From positions 1 to 64,000 of the forward strand of contig OMJM01000022.1 of NCBI GenBank assembly GCA_900299345.1: a stretch of 64,000 nucleotides of DNA. Direction: 5' to 3'. Below are positions 22,413-31,870 of the stretch, piece after piece. The stretch comes from a bacterium (lineage in GTDB: Bacteria > Fibrobacterota > Fibrobacteria > UBA11236). The notes beneath the pieces are model-generated. The model did no database searches. It was given only the letters and a program-made list of their open reading frames with translations, and had not been told where the DNA came from. Numbering within the stretch: position 1 is the stretch's first letter; each line of letters opens with the position of its first letter. The translations under genes and the position numbers were made by a program.

Positions 22413-23681
22413 TTGAACGATTCCCCCCGCTCCGGGGTGATGCGTTTTTACCCCCTCGAACTCGATCTCCGCGACAAACCCGTCCTCATGGTGGGCGGTG
22501 GTTCTGTTGCGGCACGAAAGTTACCGGAGCTTCTGGCCTGCGGCGCCAAGGTCGCTATAGTTTCTCCAGCATTGTCTCCCACGCTTCGTCATTTGTTGCC
22601 TGCGCTTCAATGGCATGAGCGTCCGTTTCAAGCCAAAGACGTTCAGGGTCAATCGTTGGTTTTCGCCTGCACCAATGATGCGAAAGTAAACGAAGCTGTC
22701 TCAGCGGCCTGTCGCGCTGCGAGTGTTCCGTGCAATCGCGCGGATGCAGCATCCGAAGGTGATTTCATCGTCCCCGGTGTGATCCGGCGTGGCGTTGTGA
22801 CGGTGTCGGTGAGCACCAGTGGTCAGGTGCCGGCATTGACGCGGGAATTGAAGCGCAAACTGGATGCTTTTCTGGGACCCGAATGGGCGGACATTGCGAT
22901 ACGCATGGCGAATGTGCGACAAGGACAGGGCGTCCGGCTGGACGCTTCCACGAATAATTCTGTCGACGTCCACCCAGTATTTTTGGTTGGTGCAGGACCT
23001 GGTGATCGTTCGTTGCTGACTTTGGGTGCGGTGGATGCACTGAAGAGCGCCGAGGTGGTGATCCACGATCGACTGGTGTCTCCTGCGATACTGGAGTTGT
23101 TGCCCGAAACCTGCGAACGGATTTCAGCCGAAAAGCGCGGACATTTCGAGTCGCAACGACAGGAGCACATCAACGAACAGATCCTTGCGCATGCGCGGGC
23201 CGGAAAGCGCGTGGTGAGATTGAAGGGTGGCGATCCCTTCGTGTTCGGCCGGGGTTTCGAGGAAGCGTTGGCCTTGGAAGCCGCAGGCATTCCGTGGTGG
23301 GTGATTCCCGGTGTCAGCTCGGCCACTGCGGTCCCCGCCTTGGCGGGGATTCCCGTGACGCATCGCGGCGTGGCACGCTCGTTTGCCGTAGTGTCCGGGA
23401 TGGCCGGCGGCGAAACAAATCAAATTTTTCCCAAAGCGGACACGCTGGTGTTACTCATGGGGTTGTATCGGCTGGAGGAAATCGTTCCCGCACTCGTGCG
23501 TTCGGGCTATTCTCTGGAAACGCCTGCGGCTGCGATTCAGGACGGTGGTTTGCCGGAGCAGCGGGTGTGCCGCACGACCTTGGGCAAACTGCGAGAGGAT
23601 ACAGCACGACAGGGATTCGATTCGCCGGTGTTGATTGTCATTGGAGATGTGGTGAATTTGGGTGGCGGTAGGGGCGAATAA
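22413..23681 (+). CDS. cysG: Siroheme synthase fusion: precorrin-2 dehydrogenase + uroporphyrinogen-III C-methyltransferase
   Basis: FYPLELDLRDKPVLMVGGGSVAARKLPELLACGAKVAIVSP; VFLVGAGPGDRSLLTLGAVDALKSAEVVIHDRLVSPAIL; VVRLKGGDPFVFGRGFEEA; PGVSSATAVPALAGIPVTHRG. Confidence 0.93.
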   Translation: MNDSPRSGVMRFYPLELDLRDKPVLMVGGGSVAARKLPELLACGAKVAIVSPALSPTLRHLLPALQWHERPFQAKDVQGQSLVFACTNDAKVNEAVSAACRAASVPCNRADAASEGDFIVPGVIRRGVVTVSVSTSGQVPALTRELKRKLDAFLGPEWADIAIRMANVRQGQGVRLDASTNNSVDVHPVFLVGAGPGDRSLLTLGAVDALKSAEVVIHDRLVSPAILELLPETCERISAEKRGHFESQRQEHINEQILAHARAGKRVVRLKGGDPFVFGRGFEEALALEAAGIPWWVIPGVSSATAVPALAGIPVTHRGVARSFAVVSGMAGGETNQIFPKADTLVLLMGLYRLEEIVPALVRSGYSLETPAAAIQDGGLPEQRVCRTTLGKLREDTARQGFDSPVLIVIGDVVNLGGGRGE

Positions 23682-23703
23682 TCATTCGCCCCTACCGCCA
23701 CCC
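23660..23703. repeat. Perfect inverted repeat (20-bp arms, 4-nt loop) at cysG 3' end
   Basis: GGGTGGCGGTAGGGGCGAAT-AATC-ATTCGCCCCTACCGCCACCC; overlaps the cysG TAA stop (23679-23681). Confidence 0.9.
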
Positions 23704-23724
23704 CAACGGTTAATTTTAATCCCC

Positions 23725-25773
23725 ATGTCCCGCAAAACATTTTACGTCACCACGCCCATCTACTACGTCAATGACGCGCCACACATTGGCCATGCCTATA
23801 CCACGGTGTTGGCGGACGTGCTTGCCCGCTATCACAAGCTGCTGGGCGACGACACGTTTTTCCTCACGGGAACGGATGAGCACGGACAGAAGGTTCAGCA
23901 GGCCGCGGAAAAACGAGGCGTGAGTCCGCAGGCGCATTGCGACGAGTACTCGGAACGTTTCAAGGCGGCGTGGAAAGATCTGAACATTGGGTTCGATGAT
24001 TTCATCCGCACCACGGATTCCAAGCACAAGGACTATGTCCGGAAGCAGTTGCAAAAGCTTTGGGAAAAGCGTTTGCCCGACGGCAGGACGATGATTTATC
24101 CGCAGGAGTACGCCGGTTGGTATTCGACTTCGGAAGAGCGGTTCTTTGCCGAAGATGAGTTGGTGGACGGAAAAGATCCCATCAGCGGACGGGCGGTGGA
24201 GTGGATCACGGAGAAGAATTATTTCTTCCGGATGTCGGCGTTTCAGGAACAACTGATCCGGCACGTCGAAGGCACCGATTTTATTCTGCCCGACTTCCGC
24301 CGCAATGAAGTCCTTGGATTTTTGCGACAGCCATTGAAAGACCTGTGTATCAGCCGTCCCAAGTCCCGTTTGAGCTGGGGCATTCCGCTGCCGTTCGACG
24401 AGGATTACGTGGCTTATGTATGGGTCGATGCGCTGCTGAATTATGCATCAGCGGTGGATGGAAAGGAATTCCCCAACGGCGCAGATGTCTGGCCTGCCGA
24501 TTTTCATTTGATCGGTAAAGACATCCTGACGACACATGCCATTTACTGGTCGACGTTGCTGATGGCATTGGATATGCCGCTGCCGAAGCACATCCTGGCG
24601 CACGGTTGGTGGCTCATTGATAATGCGAGGATGAGCAAGACGACGGGGAATGTCGTCAGTCCGTTGGCGATGAAGGATAAGTACGGGGTAGACGCATTCC
24701 GGTTCTTTTTGATACGTGAGATGATCGTCGGCTCCGATGCGTCGTTCAGTGAAGAGGCATTTGTCGGTAGATTGAACGCGGATCTTGCGAACGATGTGGG
24801 GAATGGGTTGAGTCGTGTCATCAAACTCGGTGAAGTCGTAGGGTCAACTCTATCTCTGGCAGGATCCGGCCTAACGGATTTTGTGGATCACACAGACCTT
24901 CTCGTTGCGGAAACTAAACGTGTACTGGATCTCTTGAAGAAACGTCTCGGCGAGATCCAGCTTAGCCAACTGGTCGATGATTCGCTAACGATTTTTAGGT
25001 TCGTGAACCGATACTTCGAAGCAACTGCACCGTGGAAACTCGCCAAAGGAGCAGACGCAGACAAGGAGCGCCTTCAGGTTGTTCTGTGGCACGCTGCCGA
25101 GGCTCTGCGTATTGGTTTCACCTTGCTTCATCCCGTGATGCCAGGGAAGATGACGGAGGCTTTGAATGCTTTGGGTTTTACACCTGAAGCGAGTCCTCTA
25201 GAATGGCGCGAGTCCGGAGCTTTTTCTCTTAAACCCATGTCCCCACTATTCCCCCGTATCGAAACAAAACCTGTTGCTGCGGCTCCTGCAAAAGAAGTTG
25301 AAGATCCTTTCTCCTCCGTAGAACTCCGCGCTGTCAAGATCCTTTCCGTTGAAGAACACCCCAACGCTGAAGCGTTGTATGTCCTCAAGGTTGATGCGGG
25401 CGAAGCCGAACCCCGTACAGTCTGCGCTGGTCTGCGCAAGCATCTGTCCAAGGAAGAGTTGACCGGTAAGCACGGTGTTCTTGTTGCCAACCTGAAGCCT
25501 GCCATGTTGCGCGGTGTCGCAAGCATGGGTATGATGTTGGCGGCTGACGGCGAAGGAAAACTTTCGCTGGCAAATCCTGAAGGTGCGAAACCGGGGGATG
25601 CTGTGACCGCCGAAGGATTGGAAAGTAAACCCAAGCCGCAAATCACGATCAAGGACTTCGAAAAATGTCCACTGACTGTCCGCAACGGACAAGTCTGTTA
25701 CAAGGACAAACCCCTGCGCACGCCGCATGGCCCTGTGCTCGCGCATGCTCCAGATGGGGCCGAAGTCAGATAA
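23725..25773 (+). CDS. metG: Methionyl-tRNA synthetase with C-terminal tRNA-binding domain
   Basis: FYVTTPIYYVNDAPHIGHAYTTVLADVLARYHKLLGDDTFFLTGTDEHGQKV, NARMSKTTGNVVSP, C-term VELRAVKILSVEEHPNAEALYVLKVDAGE. Confidence 0.96.
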   Translation: MSRKTFYVTTPIYYVNDAPHIGHAYTTVLADVLARYHKLLGDDTFFLTGTDEHGQKVQQAAEKRGVSPQAHCDEYSERFKAAWKDLNIGFDDFIRTTDSKHKDYVRKQLQKLWEKRLPDGRTMIYPQEYAGWYSTSEERFFAEDELVDGKDPISGRAVEWITEKNYFFRMSAFQEQLIRHVEGTDFILPDFRRNEVLGFLRQPLKDLCISRPKSRLSWGIPLPFDEDYVAYVWVDALLNYASAVDGKEFPNGADVWPADFHLIGKDILTTHAIYWSTLLMALDMPLPKHILAHGWWLIDNARMSKTTGNVVSPLAMKDKYGVDAFRFFLIREMIVGSDASFSEEAFVGRLNADLANDVGNGLSRVIKLGEVVGSTLSLAGSGLTDFVDHTDLLVAETKRVLDLLKKRLGEIQLSQLVDDSLTIFRFVNRYFEATAPWKLAKGADADKERLQVVLWHAAEALRIGFTLLHPVMPGKMTEALNALGFTPEASPLEWRESGAFSLKPMSPLFPRIETKPVAAAPAKEVEDPFSSVELRAVKILSVEEHPNAEALYVLKVDAGEAEPRTVCAGLRKHLSKEELTGKHGVLVANLKPAMLRGVASMGMMLAADGEGKLSLANPEGAKPGDAVTAEGLESKPKPQITIKDFEKCPLTVRNGQVCYKDKPLRTPHGPVLAHAPDGAEVR

Positions 25774-25775
25774 GG

Positions 25776-25783
25776 TATCTTTG
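25776..25783 (+). promoter_or_regulatory. TATCTTTG box, 4 nt before the helicase ATG (leaderless-type promoter candidate)
   Basis: TAAGG-TATCTTTG-ATTC-ATG directly after the metG stop. Confidence 0.55.
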
Positions 25784-25787
25784 ATTC

Positions 25788-27242
25788 ATGAGCGATATTA
25801 TTGAAACTACCGAAGCCGCGCCATATAAGGGCGAAGCGCCGATGACCATCGTCGAGCCGCAGCCCCCGCTGCCGGATCATTCCATCGAAAAATTCTCCCC
25901 GGCGATTCAGGAGATCATCCGTAAGAATGGTTGGGACGACCTGATGCTCGTGCAGAAAAAGGCCGTGCCGTATCTGGTCAACGCCATGGATCTTATCGTC
26001 CAATCCAAGACCGGATCAGGCAAGACCGGCGCGTTCATCCTGCCGCTGCTGCAAGTCATCGAGAAGAGCCACCTCAAACCGCAGGCGCTCATCATGGCGC
26101 CCACGCGCGAATTGGCCATGCAGGTGTTTGAGGAAGCCAAACGCTTCGGGGAACCCCTCGGTATCCGTTCGGTGGCCGTGTATGGCGGTGTGGCGTATCA
26201 GCCGCAGCTCGACGCTTTCAAAAGCGGTGTGCATATCGTGGTGGGAACGCCTGGGCGCCTGCTCGACCATATCCTGAACGGAAACCTCAAACTGGATTCC
26301 GTCCGTGATCTCGTGCTCGATGAAGCCGACGAAATGCTGTCCATGGGTTTCTACCCGGACATGAAGCGCATTCAGCAGTTCCTGCCCAAGGAGCGCTGCA
26401 CGTATCTGTTCTCCGCCACCATTCCTGTGAACGTGAAGCGGCTGGCGCAGGAATTCATGCGCAAGCCCAAGTTCCTGAGCCTGTGCCCGACCGAGGTTTC
26501 GGTGTCCAGCATGGAGCACGTTTATTACGTGGTCGATCCGCAGGACAAGGACAAAGCGCTGCTCCAGATCATTGAGTTCGAGAATCCCGAATCCGCCATC
26601 ATCTTTTGTAATACCCGCCGGGACACCGGCTATATCCACGAATATCTCAAGGCGCGGGGACTGCGTGTGGGCGTCATCTCCGGCGACGTGGAACAAAAGG
26701 CGCGGCAGAAGGTAATACGAGATTTGAAAACCGGCTCCATCCGTTTTCTCGTGGCTACGGACGTGGCTGCGCGTGGCATCGATATTCAAGGCCTGACGCA
26801 CGTGTTCATGTACGATCACCCGGACGATCCGGAAGTTTACGTGCATCGCGCCGGACGCACGGCGCGCGCCGGAAACTCGGGGCTTGCGATTTCACTCGTG
26901 GGTCTGGTCGAGGAATTGGCGCTCAAGAATACGGCGCGGCAATTCGGTATTCCCTTCGTCAAGAAGAGTTTGCGGAGCGAGAAGGAACTGGAAGACGTGA
27001 TTCGTGAACGCACGACTGTCTATCTCGAACAAGCTTATCGCGGTCTGCGGCCCGCCGAAAAAAACGGCGCCCAGCGCATGATCCCGCTCATCGACGCCTT
27101 GATCAAATCGGATGATGAGAAGCGCGTGCTCGGATCCATTCTGCACCAGTTCTACTGGAAGACATTCACGGGCAATGATGGGGCCGACCATACCGCTGAA
27201 GCCCCTGCGGAAGGGGAAACTCCTCCGGCTTCAGCGACCTGA
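25788..27242 (+). CDS. DEAD/DEAH-box RNA helicase
   Basis: QSKTGSGKTGAF (I), APTRELAMQ (Ia), VGTPGRLLDHI, LDEADEML (II), SATIP (III), IIFCNTRR, VATDVAARGIDIQGLTHV, HRAGRTARAGNSG (VI). Confidence 0.96.
   Translation: MSDIIETTEAAPYKGEAPMTIVEPQPPLPDHSIEKFSPAIQEIIRKNGWDDLMLVQKKAVPYLVNAMDLIVQSKTGSGKTGAFILPLLQVIEKSHLKPQALIMAPTRELAMQVFEEAKRFGEPLGIRSVAVYGGVAYQPQLDAFKSGVHIVVGTPGRLLDHILNGNLKLDSVRDLVLDEADEMLSMGFYPDMKRIQQFLPKERCTYLFSATIPVNVKRLAQEFMRKPKFLSLCPTEVSVSSMEHVYYVVDPQDKDKALLQIIEFENPESAIIFCNTRRDTGYIHEYLKARGLRVGVISGDVEQKARQKVIRDLKTGSIRFLVATDVAARGIDIQGLTHVFMYDHPDDPEVYVHRAGRTARAGNSGLAISLVGLVEELALKNTARQFGIPFVKKSLRSEKELEDVIRERTTVYLEQAYRGLRPAEKNGAQRMIPLIDALIKSDDEKRVLGSILHQFYWKTFTGNDGADHTAEAPAEGETPPASAT
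27194..27236. repeat. Inverted repeat (10-bp arms, 23-nt spacer) at convergent 3' ends
   Basis: CGCTGAAGCC ... GGCTTCAGCG; encodes helicase C-terminus AEAPAEGETPPAS and contains the TGA (27231-27233, minus strand) of the opposing gene. Confidence 0.75.
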
Positions 27243-27452
27243 GGGTTTCAAAAATTCTCTGGTCTGTTCCAGCTTCGCCTTGACTTCCGGGCAGCCTGTG
27301 GAATCCTTGGCCCAAGCTTGTTCATACAGTTTGATGGCTCGCTCGTAATTCCGTTGCGAGAATTCGAAATCGGCCAATTGCGCCGTCTCCCGGCAATTCG
27401 GGCCACAGGCCAGTAGTCCACCGGCCAACGCCAGAATCCAGAAAGCTTTCAT
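27231..27452 (-). CDS. Small lipoprotein with TPR-like sequence
   Basis: MKAFWILALAGGLLACGPN (lipobox), NYERAIKLYEQAWAKDSTGCPEVKAKLEQ (TPR-like). Start set to the internal Met. Confidence 0.65.
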   Translation of the reverse strand: MKAFWILALAGGLLACGPNCRETAQLADFEFSQRNYERAIKLYEQAWAKDSTGCPEVKAKLEQTREFLKPSGR

Positions 27453-27453
27453 C

Positions 27454-29214
27454 TTATTGAAGAGTGGGTGTGGTCCAGTCAACCCAGCGCGCTTCGTCGA
27501 ACGTCAGACTCTGGTCGTTCTCGATCTTGGACGCCTCTCCGGTTCCACCCAACAGGAATTTGGTCACGTAGGAATCCACCCAATGTTTCTGGCTGGTGGT
27601 GGGGAAGGAACAGTGGTTGTGCTTCCCGACCTCGGAATAGGTGATGGCATCCGGTACGCCAAGCGCGTCGAAGATCCGCTTCCCGGCCACGGCGCTGCTG
27701 AAGGAACTCATGGGGCCCAGCCACAAGATGTCGTTCTCGATCACGAGCAGTCCGCGAGGCGCCACCAGACCCATCAGCATGTGATGATCAAAAGGAAGCT
27801 GACCCACCTTGCCGCTGAACGCGTTGAACGCCGGGCCGAACCACGGTTCTTCGCCGACGATTTCCTTCAGATCCTGCGTGCTTTGTTTCAAGGTGTTCAG
27901 CATGTAGTCGGAGACGCGCCAGTTACCGGAGCCACCGGAGCCGGACTCCTGCGGAATGACAAGTGAGATGCGCTCGTCGAACGCACCCGCAATCAAAGCG
28001 CCTTTGCCGTTGCGCGAGCAACCGGTCACGGCGATACGCATGGGATCCAGATTGGTTCCAGGTGTTGTTTCCAAAGCGTCGATGATGCGACTCACAGCCC
28101 ACGCCCATGCCATCATGGCCCCGGCCGAATGACCGGCTCCGAACATGTTGTAGAACAGACCTTTACCGCGGTCGGCGGTTGTGGAGCCGCCGGTGTTCTT
28201 GGCCATTTCATCGTTGTTGAAATTCAAGGTCGCTACTCCCAGCGGGAGCACATCGCTGATGGAGGAACTTCCATAGGCAATCAACACGGGGAAGGGGCCG
28301 GCGCCGGTGGTGGGTTTTTTGATGACGACGTTGAAGGACAGCGTCTTCCCGCTGTCCGTCACGGAGATGTTCAGAGTGTCGCCGCGCAACGTTCCCGTGA
28401 CCGAGCGGGGCCGCGGAGGTTTGAACCCCAGTTCATAGTTCTGAAATTGTTTGCTGATTTCCGCGCGACGGCAACCCCAGTCATCTTTGGATGCGATGCG
28501 GGAGCCGCCCATCATTTTGAAGGGATCCGGCATCTTGGCATTTGTCGGCAATGAGGCCACCGCAGGCATCGTGGGGATGGTGCACAGGGGATACATCACC
28601 ACTTGCAAAGTCCCCTGCGAATTGACAGACACTTTCGCGTCCTCGTATCCGGTCTTGGCTGCCAGCAACGTGTCTACAATCGCGGCCGACTTCGCCAAGG
28701 CACGTCTGGCGTTGGGTGTGGAAGCAACCTCCTCGCGGCGCGACATGTCCAGAAGATTGCCGTCAATGTTCAGTAGTCGATGCGTATAGGAGGAGCCGTC
28801 CAACTCAACACGGAGGAAATACACTCCCGGGCCCAAGCGAGGCAAGCCCAATGTGTGGCTCCCGGACTCCATATCGTTGAGGGAAAGGGACGCTTCCACC
28901 TTTCCGTTCCAAGCCAGAAATTCCGCTCGGCCGTGGGCCACTTTTCGCGACAATGAAAGCAAGATGCCATTCTTCAAAACGTTGAAGGAATATCCGGAGA
29001 CAATTCCGTTCCACGGCATGATAGCCGTGGTCGACAATGTGAAGTATCCGTTGGCATCGGAGGTCGTCGTCAATTGAGACGCTCCCATAAGCTTTACGGT
29101 GGCTCCGGACACATATCCGCCGCCACTTCGCAACACGCGGCCGCTCAATGAAAAGGTTTGGGCGTTGACCGACAACAGTCCCGCCACCAAGCAAAAAATC
29201 ATGGCTTTCAACAT
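27454..29214 (-). CDS. CE15-like 4-O-methyl-glucuronoyl methylesterase with N-terminal CarboxypepD-reg-like module
   Basis: CE15 nucleophile motif VTGCSRNGKGALIAGAFDERISLVIPQESGSGG; ENDILWLGP; EVGKHNHCSFP; N-term FSLSGRVLRSGGGYVSGATVKLMGASQLTTTSDANGYF; signal peptide. Confidence 0.85.
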   Translation of the reverse strand: MLKAMIFCLVAGLLSVNAQTFSLSGRVLRSGGGYVSGATVKLMGASQLTTTSDANGYFTLSTTAIMPWNGIVSGYSFNVLKNGILLSLSRKVAHGRAEFLAWNGKVEASLSLNDMESGSHTLGLPRLGPGVYFLRVELDGSSYTHRLLNIDGNLLDMSRREEVASTPNARRALAKSAAIVDTLLAAKTGYEDAKVSVNSQGTLQVVMYPLCTIPTMPAVASLPTNAKMPDPFKMMGGSRIASKDDWGCRRAEISKQFQNYELGFKPPRPRSVTGTLRGDTLNISVTDSGKTLSFNVVIKKPTTGAGPFPVLIAYGSSSISDVLPLGVATLNFNNDEMAKNTGGSTTADRGKGLFYNMFGAGHSAGAMMAWAWAVSRIIDALETTPGTNLDPMRIAVTGCSRNGKGALIAGAFDERISLVIPQESGSGGSGNWRVSDYMLNTLKQSTQDLKEIVGEEPWFGPAFNAFSGKVGQLPFDHHMLMGLVAPRGLLVIENDILWLGPMSSFSSAVAGKRIFDALGVPDAITYSEVGKHNHCSFPTTSQKHWVDSYVTKFLLGGTGEASKIENDQSLTFDEARWVDWTTPTLQ

Positions 29215-29368
29215 GAGACCTCCGTGCGCTTGTAGCGTAATCTAACGCAGCCTTTTGGCTTCAACACAAGATATCCCAGTGACACATTCGATTTTGCGTA
29301 TTCTTGTAGTAATTCGACCCCAGAAGGTTTTTGGAAACCAGTGGAATTAGTACCTTCACCCCCTTGTT

Positions 29369-30121
29369 ATGTCCATCAAGATCAAATCCGACCGTGAAAT
29401 CGCGCTGATTCGAGACGCCTGCCGTTTGGCAGCTGAGATTCTGGAGCGATCGGCGGAATTGGCCAAACCTGGCGTGACCACGGACGAGATCAATACCTTC
29501 GTTCACGAGGCGACAATTAAAGCCGGAGCCTACCCGTCTCCGCTCAACTATCACGGATTTCCAAAATCAGTGTGTACGTCGGTGAACAACGTGGTGTGCC
29601 ACGGTATTCCAAGCGACCAAGTTCTCAAGGATGGGGACATCGTCAACATCGACGTGACGTGTCTGTTGCATGGATATCACGGCGACACTTCGAGAACATT
29701 CATCGTGGGCAAGGTGGCTCCCAATGTCCGCAAGCTGGTGGATGCAGCGGAGCGGTGTCTTGAAGAAGGCGTTGCGGCCGCCTATCCCGGCTCGCATTTC
29801 GGTGACATTGGCGGCGCAATACAGGATCTCGCCGATGAATTCGGCTACGGTGTGGTGCGTGAGTTTTGCGGTCACGGCATCGGTCGGAATTTTCATGAAG
29901 ATCCGATGGTGTTGCACTACCGCACCCGGAACCGTGGCGATCGCATTCAGGAAGGCATGGTGTTCACGGTGGAACCCATGTTGAACGAAGGCGCTCCGGG
30001 AGTTTACGTGGCCGCCGACGGCTGGACGGTGTTCACCAAGGACGGCTCCTTGTCAGCCCAGTTCGAGCATACGCTGGCGATGACCCGCAATGGGCCCGAA
30101 GTGCTGACCCGGCTGGATTGA
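29369..30121 (+). CDS. map: Type I methionine aminopeptidase
   Basis: INTFVHEATIKAGAYPSPLNYHGFPKSVCTSVNNVVCHGIPSD, DIVNIDVTCLLHGYHGDTSRTFIVG, FCGHGIGRNFHEDP, EGMVFTVEPML. Confidence 0.96.
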   Translation: MSIKIKSDREIALIRDACRLAAEILERSAELAKPGVTTDEINTFVHEATIKAGAYPSPLNYHGFPKSVCTSVNNVVCHGIPSDQVLKDGDIVNIDVTCLLHGYHGDTSRTFIVGKVAPNVRKLVDAAERCLEEGVAAAYPGSHFGDIGGAIQDLADEFGYGVVREFCGHGIGRNFHEDPMVLHYRTRNRGDRIQEGMVFTVEPMLNEGAPGVYVAADGWTVFTKDGSLSAQFEHTLAMTRNGPEVLTRLD

Positions 30122-30147
30122 TTCCTTGGTCTGAACGGGCGGTTCTC

Positions 30148-30765
30148 ATGCCTTCCGATACTCTTCGTATTTCTGAAATCTTTTACTCCATCCAAGGCGA
30201 GGGGTTTCACGCCGGAACGCCTGCGGTGTTCGTGCGTGGTGCTGGATGCAATCTCGCTTGCGTGTTTTGTGATACGGATTTTTCGCTGAAAGAAAAATTG
30301 TCTCCGGAACAGATCGTCGATCGTATCGCCGAATATCCCTCGAGGTTTGTCGTGCTGACCGGGGGAGATCCCACGATTCAGCCCGAAGCTTTTCGAAAGC
30401 TGGTGGAGTTGCTGCACGATCGAGGCTACTACGTCACGATGGAGACCAATGGAACGTCGGAAGATGATTTGGGCGTGGACTGGATCACCGTCAGTCCCAA
30501 GTTGAGTCAGGGTGGGGAATGGCGGTTGCGAACCGGCGACGAACTGAAGTTGGTGTACGAAGGTCAAGACTTGAGATTTTTTGAAAATTCCAATTTCTCG
30601 CATTACTTCCTCCAACCTAAGGAAATCCGGACAGGAAGTTTTGGAAAAGGGGAGAGGGATCTTGCTGCCACACGGGCTGAGTGGGAAAAGACGGTCGCGG
30701 CTTTGCTAGCCAATCCCCGCTGGAAGCTGTCTTTTCAACTGCACAAGGAACTCGGATTGCGTTAG
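30148..30765 (+). CDS. queE: 7-carboxy-7-deazaguanine synthase (radical SAM)
   Basis: ISEIFYSIQGEGFHAGTPAVFVRGAGCNLACVFCDTDF, VLTGGDPTIQP, METNGTSE. Start placed at the internal Met of MPSDTLRIS. Confidence 0.9.
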   Translation: MPSDTLRISEIFYSIQGEGFHAGTPAVFVRGAGCNLACVFCDTDFSLKEKLSPEQIVDRIAEYPSRFVVLTGGDPTIQPEAFRKLVELLHDRGYYVTMETNGTSEDDLGVDWITVSPKLSQGGEWRLRTGDELKLVYEGQDLRFFENSNFSHYFLQPKEIRTGSFGKGERDLAATRAEWEKTVAALLANPRWKLSFQLHKELGLR

Positions 30766-30804
30766 TTTTTCTCCGTTGTCGCACGTTATTGCAAAGGAGT
30801 CCGG

Positions 30805-31834
30805 ATGAAAGTCGTGAAACTCTTGCTGAAGATTCTCGGTGTGATTGTCCTCCTGCTCGTGCTGGCTGTGGCCGGCTTTTACATCTACATCAACGCCACG
30901 TGGGACAAGAGCTACGCGGATTCCCCGCGACCCGAGATCAAGGCCAGTACAGATTCGGCCGTGATCGCCCGCGGTGACTACATCGTGCATGCATTATCAC
31001 ACTGCTCCATCTGCCATCAGGGAGTCCCGTCAGGTAAAACAGAAAAGTGGTTGATGGAGAATCGCAAAAACGGTGTGGACACGGACATGGCGGGAGGTCA
31101 TGAATGGGAAATCCCCATGTTCGGTAGATTCGTGGCGGCCAATCTGACTTCGGACAAGGAAACCGGTATCGGCGGCAACAGCGATGGTAACATCGCGCGG
31201 GTAATTCGCAATGGCGTGAAGCGCGATGGACATATGGGCGCGTTCATGTCGATGGTGGTCGGTTCCATGGCGGATGAGGATCTCATCGCCGTCATTTCCT
31301 ATTTGCGCACGTTGCGGCCTGTGAACAATGCAACCACACCTGAAGCCCCGGGATTTTTGGGCAAATGGGTGCTCAAGAACATGAAGCCGAAAAATGAAGC
31401 GCCGATGAAGTGGGTTCCGGAAGGCGGCATTAGCGTGGAGCGCGGCCAATATCTGGCTAATGGCCCGGCGGCCTGCTATACCTGCCACAGCGCCGCAGAT
31501 CCGATGAAAGGCTTCGCCATTTCCGGCCCGCGTTTTCAGGGGGAGGCGCACGCTGAACCGGACATGGTCGATGCCGCTTATGAGATTGTCACACCGAATC
31601 TGACGCCGGATGCGGAGACAGGACACGTCACACAGTGGTCCGAAGAAAATTTCGTCGCGCGCTTCAAACAAGGGCCTTTGTACAAAGGATCCAAGATGCC
31701 GTGGGAGAATTTCGCCCTGATGACGGAGGGATGATGTCCGCAGCATTTATCGGTATCTCCGTACTCTCGCACCGGTGAAACACGACGTGGGTCCGATTCG
31801 TCGCAAGGCGGGATGGAAGCCAGAGAAGGCCTGA
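30805..31834 (+). pseudogene. Diheme cytochrome c, apparently frameshifted at a GGG run near 31728-31731
   Basis: HCSICHQ and CYTCHSAAD heme motifs. ORF stops at 31734 (MTEG*), but removing one G gives MTEDDVRSIYRYLRTLAPVKHDVGPIRRKAGWKPEKA*, matching the internal module MADEDLIAVISYLRTLRPV. Confidence 0.8.
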
Positions 31835-31856
31835 CGAGTTCGAATCCTCGCGGAGC

Positions 31857-31864
31857 TATCTTTG
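31857..31864 (+). promoter_or_regulatory. TATCTTTG box, 6 nt before queC GTG
   Basis: GAGC-TATCTTTG-CCTCGC-GTG. Confidence 0.55.
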
Positions 31865-31870
31865 CCTCGC

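Noticed and set aside
31831-31860. tRNA-like T-arm (GAGTTCGAATCCTCGC) after the cytochrome gene
   Set aside because: The loop would need 8 nt or a mismatched stem, no D or anticodon arm or full acceptor could be found, and the upstream sequence is better explained as the frameshifted cytochrome tail.
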